Below, one piece after another: positions 25,780-35,539 of a DNA stretch of 64,000 nt. How positions within the stretch are numbered: the stretch's first letter is position 1; each line of letters starts with the position of its first letter. Origin of the DNA: Sipunculus nudus (lineage: Eukaryota > Annelida > Sipuncula > Golfingiida > Sipunculidae); NCBI GenBank assembly GCA_026874595.1, contig CM049313.1:17233508-17297507 (forward strand), written 5' to 3'. Made by a program: the position numbers and the translations under genes. Below the pieces are notes generated by a model that saw nothing but the letters and a program-made list of their open reading frames with translations, ran no database searches and had not been told where the DNA came from.

Positions 25780-28700
25780 TTGTTTGTCATCACTCTCCTG
25801 GCCACAATTTTGCCACAATCACCTTGAAACTTACAGGGATAATGGAAAACAAAATTTCTAGGTGCCCTATTGTTTTTGGTTAATATAGGTCAACGGTTAA
25901 GGTCAAGGTCATCAAAAAAACCTCGAAATTTTATTTTCCTCAATACTTCGTCAAAAATGGTCGTATCAACCTCATTCTAAGATCATTTTGTTCGTCTTTC
26001 CTTTCCTCATATCATGGTATGATCAACTTTTGTTGACTTTGTGTCACCTTGTCAGTATGTCTGTCTGTTCCTCTGCTGTTGTCAATTTTGACAACGGCCT
26101 TGATGTTCTGTCTGACATTTAGTACAAAATCATTGAAAAACCTTGAAACGTTATTTTCCTCATAACTTGGTCAAAATGGCCATATCAACCTCATTCTAAG
26201 GTCATTTTCGTCGTCTCTCCCTTCCTCATACCATGGTATGATCAACCTTTGTTGACCTTGTGTCACCTTGTCAGTATGTCCGTCTGTTCCTCTGCTGTTG
26301 TCAATATGGTCAACGGCCTTGATGGTCTCAATGTCATTTAGCACACTTCAGGCCACAATTTCGCCACAATAACTTTCAAACTTTCAGAGACAATGGAAAT
26401 CTAAACTTCTAGATGCCCTATTGTTTTTTGGTCAATATAGGTCCAAGGTCAAAGTCAAGATCATTTAAAACTTTGAAACTTTTTTTTCCTCATTACTTGG
26501 TCAAAAATGGCCGTATCAACCTCATTCTAAGATCATTTTGTTCGTCTTTCCCTTCCCCATAAAATGGCATGATTAAACTTTGTTGACCATGTGTCACCTT
26601 GTCAGTATGTCTGTCTGTTCATCTGTTGTTGTCAATTTTGTCATTGGCCTTGATGTTCTCTCTGACATTTAGCACATTACAGGCCACAATTTTGCAGCAA
26701 TCACCTTGAATCTTTTAGAGATGATGTAAAACTAAAATGCTAGGTGCCCTATTGTTTTTCGTCAATATAGGTCAAGGGCAAGGTCATCGAAAAACTCTGA
26801 AAATTTATTTTCTTCATAACTTGGTCAAATATGGTGGTATCAACCTGAATCTAAGGTCATTTCCTAGTTTTTTAATTCCCCATGTTATGGTATGATCAAC
26901 GTTTGTTGACCATGTGTCACCTTGTCAGTATGTCTGTCTGTTCCTCTGTTGTTGTCAATTTTGTCAACGGCCTTGATATTCTCTCCGACATTTAGCACAT
27001 TACGGGACACAGTTTTGCAGCAATCACCTTGAAACTTTTTGGGCTGATGGAAAACTAAAATGCCAGGTGCCCTAATGTTTTTTTTCGTCTATGTAGGTCA
27101 AGGGCAAGGTCATCGAAAAACCTCAAAATTTTATTTTCTTCACAACTTGGTTAAATATGGTCAAATCAACCTCATTCTAAGGTCCTTTTCCTAGTTTTTC
27201 AATTCCCCATGTTATGGTATGATCAACTTTTGTTGACCTTGTGTCACCTTGTCAGTATGTCTGTCTGTTCCTCTGTTGTTGTCAATTTCGTCACCGCCTT
27301 GATGTTCTCTCTCACATTTAGCATACTAAAGGCCACTATTTTGAAGTAATCGCTTTGAAACTTTTCAAACAAGTTAATGTCATCTAAATGTTGAAGTTGG
27401 TGGTATTTTATATTAATCGGTGGAAGGTCAAGGTCATCAAAAAACCTGAAAGTCGTTATTTCCTCATAACTTGGTCAAAAATGGTCATAACCTCATTCTT
27501 ACCTCATTTTTTTGTCTGTCCATTCCCCATATCATGGGATGTCCAACCTTTGTTGGATATTGTGTCACTTTGTCAGTATGTCTGTCTGTTCCTCTGTTGT
27601 TGTCAATTTTGTCAACGGCCTTGATGTTCTGTCTGACATTTAGCACTCTACAGGCCACAATTTTGCCACAATAACTTTGTCACTTTCAGAGATTTATGGA
27701 AAACTAAAGTTTGTTGGTGTCCTATTGTTTTTGGTTAATTTTGGTCAAAGGGAAAGGTCAAGGTCATAGAAAAACCGAGACATTTTGTTTTCCTCATAAT
27801 TTGGTAAAAAAAAAAATGGTCGTATCAACCTGAGTCTTACTTCATTTTGTTCGTCTTACCATTTGCCATGGATATCATGATATCATCAACCTTTGTTGAC
27901 CTTGTGTCATCTTGTTCTTATATCTGTCAAAAATGGATTATCCTGTATAGGATAGCTACTAATAATAACACTAACAATGTCACTCTATCTGTCTGTCTGT
28001 CTCTCTGTCTGTCTACTCATCTTTGACTTTTGAAAATCAGCAAAACCTTATTCATATGTGCTTCTATTTCCCACATGATAGCGGTTTTTCATTTGATCAG
28101 ATCCAAACGTTCCCTGTCTGTCTGCCTAGTAACTGTCCATCTATTTTGCTGTCTTATTTCCAGTCACTTCCGGCAAGCGTTCGACCTCTGGTCGTCTAGT
28201 TTTTTGTTTCTGCTGTATGACCAACGTTCTTACGAAATTTCATTTAAATCTATTAAGCTCCCTTAAAACATTCTTAGGACAAAGAAGGTAGATTTAACTG
28301 AGAAATTGACTTCAAATGTTCATATTAATAGTCGATATAATCTTAAGTTTTCAATGAAAATGATTATTGCATGCCGGAATCAAAGATTTCGGCAAGCATA
28401 TTGGTCAGTTGCGTATGTCTGTTTGTCTGTTTGTCATCACTCTGCTGGCCACAATTTTGCCACAATAACCTTGAAACTTACAGGGATGATGAAAAACATA
28501 ATTTCTAGGTGCCCTATTGTTTTCGGTTAAAATAGGTCAAAGGTCAAGGTCAAGGTCGTCAAAACTTCTCAAAACGGTTTTTTCTTCATATCTTTGTGAC
28601 TATTAGTCGTATCTACTTCAACAATAGCACATTTTAATCGTCATTCCAAGGCCTGTCATCTCGTGTGTAGCTGACTCAAATTTGCCGTAACCATGGTTAC

Positions 28701-31700
28701 AAATTTTGGGGGAAAAGTCATGATATTCAAAAATAAGGGGTCTTATTTTTCTAACTTTGTCAGTTTTGAAGCTAGAGTGATCTAGTTTTTTTGCATCAGG
28801 TAGCATTCAACTAGTACTACAAGATTTTATTACAAGTCTTGCAGTATCTCGTTAAATATCTCGTGAATAGAGATATTTCGAGATTTCATTCATCTTGCGC
28901 CAAAGGCCTCATTATTGCAGGAATCTTTTTGAAACTGACATATTATAAGTCATACACTAGTATATCGAAATTGTTGTTTTCATTTTTTAAATAGGGCCGC
29001 TAGGGGGCGCTGGATGCGAACCTCCCGAACATATCATATTTTGGCCATATCTCCAAAATTATAAGCCTCAATTACATAAACTATAGCTTATTTTCTTCTT
29101 CTGAGTCTTCTCCATAACCTAGTGTAGTGATCTCGTCACAACTTTGTGAAACTTTGTCAGTGTGTCTGTCTGTTTGTCACTTGTCCTCAAATTCGCCTGC
29201 TTGCTCTTGCGTCTCACATATAGCATTCCACAGGCCGCAGTTTTGAAAGAATCCTTTTGAAACTATTACATCTTAAGTCTTACACTAATATCTCGAAACC
29301 AATTTTTCACTTTCCGGATATGGCCGCTAGGGGGGCGCTGAACTCGAACCTCTTCCAACATATCATGCTTTGGCAATATCTCCAAAACTATAAACCTCAG
29401 TTACATAAACTGTAGCTTTTCTCTTCCTTTGAGTCTTCTCCATAACCTGGAGTAGTCATCTGGACTCAATCTTGAGTCACTTTGTCAGTGTTTTCGTCTG
29501 TTTGTCAGTTGTCCTCAAATTCGCCTGCTTGTTGGCTCTTGCGTCTCACATATAGCATTCTATTGGCCACAGTTTTGACGGAATCCTTTTGAAACTATTA
29601 CATCTTATGTCTTACACTAATATCTAGAAATAAATTTTTCATTTTCCGGATATGGCCACTAGTGGGCGCTGCACACGACCCTCACACACATACCATTGTA
29701 TTGGCCATATCTCTAGACCCAAAGCCTTAGTTACATAAACTATAGCTTATTTTCTTCCTTTGAGTCTTCTCCATTACCTGATTAAGGCATCTGGTTTCAA
29801 TCTTCTGTCACTTTGTCAGTGTGTCCATCTGTTTGTCCGTTATCCTCAAAGTCGCCTGCTTGCTGGTTCTTACGCCTTACATATAGCATTCTACAGGCCA
29901 CAGCTTTAACGGAATCCTTTTGAAACTGGGACATCTCATGTCATACATTAATAATACGAAATGCATTTGTCGTCTTCGGAAAATGTCTGCTAGAGGGCGC
30001 TACAGTCCAGCCTCCCAAGTGTATCATTAATTCGCCATACCTCCAAAACTATAAATCTAAATTACATAAATTATAACTCATTTTCTTCCTTTGAATCTTC
30101 TCAATAACTAGGTTATGTCATATGGTGTCAATCTTGTCTCACAAAGTCAGTATGTCTGTCTGTTCGTCTTTTGTTGTCAGCTTTGTCTGCTTGCCTGTTC
30201 TTTTGTCTCATATGTCATTCTACGGGCCACATATTTTCAGCAATGTCCCTGAGAGTCATTCCATTTATAGAAAACCGACAATATGTTCTATCTGTCCGTC
30301 TGTGTTTCACTTCCGATTTCCGGCAAGCGTTCGACCTATGGTCGTCTAGTTTAGCTTTTAAGTGCAAGGATACGATCATCTCTGAGGTACTGTAACAAAG
30401 TCAGTCTTGGGTCGGGGTTGTGTTCGATGATCTGAAATATATAAAAACAAACCACGTTCATGTTGAATGAACCTTACCCTTGAAAATTACCTTATATATT
30501 TATTCGGACAATTAAGTGATCCACGGTTCATGACGCTAAGTTAAAGCTCAAATGAAACGATTTCACCTAACACATAATTGGATTAGCAATGTAATATTAC
30601 CCCTAAACGTTTGAATACTTGTTAAAAATATTCTTTTAATTATGAATATTTTGAGGTGTTGTAATGTCAAGAAGTGACAGTTGCATTCAAATGGCCATTC
30701 GGCTGGCCCCGTCGTCTTGATGACCTGTGACGTCAAAGCAGACAAACAGCTCAGTGCCTGGCTGCAGCAACCCCGGTCACTCACTGTGTAGACACGCGTG
30801 TCACGCCCGACTGTCTCTGTTCTTGTCCCGGAAAAACATGCGGTCCCTGATACCTTAAGACATACCTGTTCACTGAATAACATATTTTCATCGTATTTCT
30901 TTTATAAATGTTTGCATTTTCCTGTGAAGACAGTTAGGAATATCGTTTAACAACACGGTGTGCAGCTGACATCGATAGTATGTACACCCTATAACAATGT
31001 GTCACTCAGTCTGCTTTATAGAAACATGACAAGTTCATTTTAGAGGTTTATCCAAATGGGCTGTTTTTATATTTTTATAATATAACGGATAACTTTCCAA
31101 ATATAATTCAAAACATAAACACGTTTTTTCCTGATACGTGTGCGGGACTTTTTTTATGGCAATTCCACGTCTCGGTACCACGGGCGGGTATGCATATATG
31201 TTAGCATGTCATGCCCATGTAACAGGACGAAATACTCGGAAAAGCGGACCAGATAATAGGAGTATAAGACAAAATAACACATTTTTTGTTTTTATTTTTT
31301 TCACCGCATTTTCCCGATGAAAATCGTTATCTGGAATTTGACAGACATGTAATGTTGTATTGTCACTGACGATATAAAAGATTGACATCGACGGCACATT
31401 GTTTATAGACCTGGTTTTGATTTGAATGAAACGGTAAAAACGGACCGTTTATTGAGTGTGGATAATTTACTTTGTTATAATGATTACAAATATTACGCTT
31501 TCTGACTGACATTGGTGAAAGCTTTCATGTCCTGTGCAGTCCAAATAAGCCGAAACGTTTTTTGTCAGTGCAAAAACACAACGATCAGCGGAGTCAGGGG
31601 TCAGATGACGTTTATTCAAATAAGGTGGAGGTCAACCAATGGACGCATGGGTCAAATGACGTCGATGCAATGTCAGCCAATAGGCTTGTGGATCAGGTGT

Positions 31701-34700
31701 CACAGTGTCAATAATGATTAGCTTTTCCTGGAAACTTGTGCAGCAAGCACCTGTCAGTTTATACATTGTTCATTTAAGCCCGAATGCCGCGGTCTTATGC
31801 CTGCTTTAATAATATGTAATATTGTTTTCGGTTGAATTCATCACGCATCAATTGGTGTTCCAAAAAATCGCTCTCCGAAAAAGGCAAGACATGCATTTAT
31901 TTGATTCGCAGACACAACAACAGTTAAAGAAAATGATTCACAATGGGTCCATTTTGCGTCGTAAATTGCGATGCGATACCGCTTATTTCGAATCTTGCTT
32001 AATTTGTCCTAATCCACAAGAAAGCTAGCCATTTCAGGGACCGGACCAGAGCTTCTGCCGCTGACACTTGAACAGTGACCAGCGCTCGCACACCTGAGTG
32101 ACCGTGTTTGTCTGCTATGGCGTCACACGTCGTTCCAGCCCAGCTGCTGCGTGCTGCAACACTGAGCTCGGCAGATTCCGTGAACAGCGTGATCTCTCCA
32201 ATATATTTTGGTTTTATCATTAGTTTTCTAATAAATAATGTCGGAATTTATGTATCAAATGTTAATTTAAGATATATACTACTGGAATAGCGACTTTTTG
32301 TGATTTTTGGCCAAATCGTTTCATTTGAGCTTTAACATGTTTGATATTGTGACAAAACATTACCAAATATATTATAAGTTTGCTTGTTCGACAATTTTGT
32401 TTCAACTTAACAAGAAGGCAAGACTATTTTACTACTTGAAGACTTATTCAGAAAAAAATATATATGATTGTTGAGGCAATACGACATGTGACATGACTAA
32501 CATTTATCAGAATAGGCATTGAGTTAGCCATAAATGAAAATGAGAGATTTTTTGGCATCATTGTTCCATGCAGTGGATAAATCTAAGATACACAGTCAAA
32601 ATTTAAGAGTAATTGTGGTTTAAGAATGTTTACCCTTTATCAGCCTAAATCCATAACTGCTATTAATGTTATTAAGACATCTTTGGCTTACTCCACCGTA
32701 GGATAACAAGAATATGCGTATGATTTTCGTATATTATTTTATTTTGAGAGTCAAATGCAATAAAAAATGACATCTTCGCTGGTACGTTTAATATACTACA
32801 GTAATATGTTGGTCTTAAAAGGGTCGTTTAAGTCTATATGAGGAAACTGCAGGTGTCCCAACTGGTCGAGGTAAATCTATACAGACATGAAGATCAACAT
32901 ACATAAGAAATGATTATTAACTATCAGGCATTTAATTAAAAATGGATCAGTACTTCTTAAAAACAAGTGGCCAATGGACCATGACGCTCAGCTAAATTTG
33001 ATTGGGTGCTCATTTCTTTTATTTATGTTATATATTGAGAATAGCCTATGGCTATCCTTACAATGATGAAAAATGGACAGGAAATAAAAATATCAGGATT
33101 CATAGGGGACCTGCCCAAGGACTTCCCTGAATATCATGGTAGAAGAGTCTAGGGCTAATGGATACAATTTGTACCCTGTCTTTCTGGGTGCTCTAAATCA
33201 TACTTCTTGCCATTTGTTTGCAGAATGTAGATCACCATGACCTAATTTTAAATATTAAACGAAATTTGCCCAGGACCTAGGTCTGATGCATACCATGTAT
33301 ACCCTTCTTGTACTCAAATCATGTTTTTGGCCTGCCACGTGCAGGTTTCCAGTGGGATTTGCTAAGATCTCCCTGGATGTTGTGTTGGAAGATTTTAGGG
33401 CTTAAGGGTACAATTCGTGCCCTATCTGACTGTATTTGTCATGTACTTTAAGAATTAAGTTACCTAATTTCAGGATATAAAGAACATTTCCCAAAGACCT
33501 CCTGGATTTTTCAATATAAGGTTCACAGGAAAATAGATACAATTTGTACCTTGTGCGTCTGGATGCTTAAATTCATAATTTTATGGCTTATAGCACATAG
33601 AATTTAGCCCTATGCACCATGACATAATTTCTTGTATCCAAAGAGTGTTGCCTATAACCATTCTTGATGTTGCTATAGAAGATTCTAGGCCTAGTGTATA
33701 CAATTTGTGCCCTATCTGACTGTATTTGACATGTACTATAAGAATTAAGTTACCTAATTTCTGGATTCAAAGAAAACTTGCCGAAGACCTCCCTTGACTT
33801 TTCAATATAAGGTTCAAAGAAAATTAGATACAATGTGTACCTTGTCTGTCTGGATGCTTAAATTAATATTTTTATGGCTAATAGCACATAGAATTAAGCC
33901 TGTGCACCATGACATAATTTCTTGTATCCAAGGGCATTTGCCTGGTACCTCTCTGAACGTTATGTCAGAATATTCTAGAGTTAATGTATACAATTCGTGC
34001 CCAGTCTGTCTAGGTGCCCAAAATATTTTTTTTCGGCCTCTAGGTCGCAAAATATAGCTCACGTGACCTAATTAATGGTTTCAAAAGAGATGTACCAAGA
34101 ACCCTCCTGACTTTTGAGATAAAAGATTTTTTACTTAACAGGCACAATTTGTGCCTATCTGACATTCTGGTGCTTATAGGTTGCAGGATAAAGGGTACCT
34201 CGAGGTAATTTTAGGTTACCTAGGACATTTGCCTGGGACCTCACTGAATGTTCATAAGAAATTTCTAGGCCTAATGGATACAATTTGTGCGTCCTCTAAC
34301 TTTCTGGGTGCTCAAAAAAATGTTTCAGCTCATAGGTCACAGAATATAGGTCACCATAACTATTTCAGTTTTAAAAGGACATTTGACAAGGACATCTCAG
34401 AATGTTACATTGGAATATTCTAGGCCTAACGGATACAATGTGTGCTCTGTCTGACTCTCTGGGTGCTCAAAACCCTGTTTTCGTTCTGAAGGTCGCAAAA
34501 TGTAGGTCACCTTGACCTAATTGCAAGTTTCTAAGGAGATTTGCCTAGGCCTCCCAGGATGTTGTGTTAAAAGATTCTAGGACTAACAGATACATTTGTG
34601 CCGATCTGACATTAAGGGATCTCAAAATCATGTTTTCGGCCCATATGTCACAAAATATAGGTCACCATGTCCTAATTTCAGGTTTCCAAGAAGATTTACC

Positions 34701-35488
34701 CAAAACCTCCGAGGGTGTTGTGTTAGAAGATTCTAGAACTAACAGATACGATTTGTCCCCATCTGACATTTATGGTGTTCATATGATATCTTTTTTCCTA
34801 TAGGTAGCAGAATATAGGTCACAGTGACCTGATTTCAGGCTTCCTAGGACATTTGCCTTGAACCTCCCTAAATGTCACGTTGGAGGATTCAATGCCTAAT
34901 GGATACAATTTGTGTCCCATCTGACTGCTTGGGTGATCAAAATCGTGTTTTCGGATTGCAGGTCACAGAATATAGGTCACCTTGACCATATTTTGGGTTT
35001 CCAAGGAGAGTTGCCAGGAACGTATAATTGTTACAGGTCTAACCGGTCACGGCTGAGCCGATGTATACTGGCTTAATCAACAGCTGATAATATAAATCAT
35101 ATACCAAGATACTGCAGCTGTGCAGCTTTTGCAATTATATTTGGATTTGTGTCATGGGAGATCTACCTTGTTTTGTTTACTAGTGTTCATCTGTATAAAT
35201 TAAGATGTGTAACATCAAGCTATAGCTGATGTTTCGTGACTCCAACAATTTACACAGATACCTATATAAACCTATACACAAATTTACTAGATAGATTAGG
35301 TAAAATAAATAGATTAGATAGATAATATTAACGGATGAAGGGAATATAAGACAAAAGATAGAGAGAAATATAAGGAGAAAGATATAGGACTGGAGAGATT
35401 AACAGATAGATTATATATATATATATATATATATATAAAGCTTGTAAAGATAAGATAGATATATAGGACTGGAGAGATTAACAGATAG

Positions 35489-35539
<51 letters not shown>

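Noticed and set aside
25262-25861. 199-codon plus-strand open frame
   Set aside because: Runs through GCCCGC repeats and the TCTG-rich start of a repeat element; no domain pattern.
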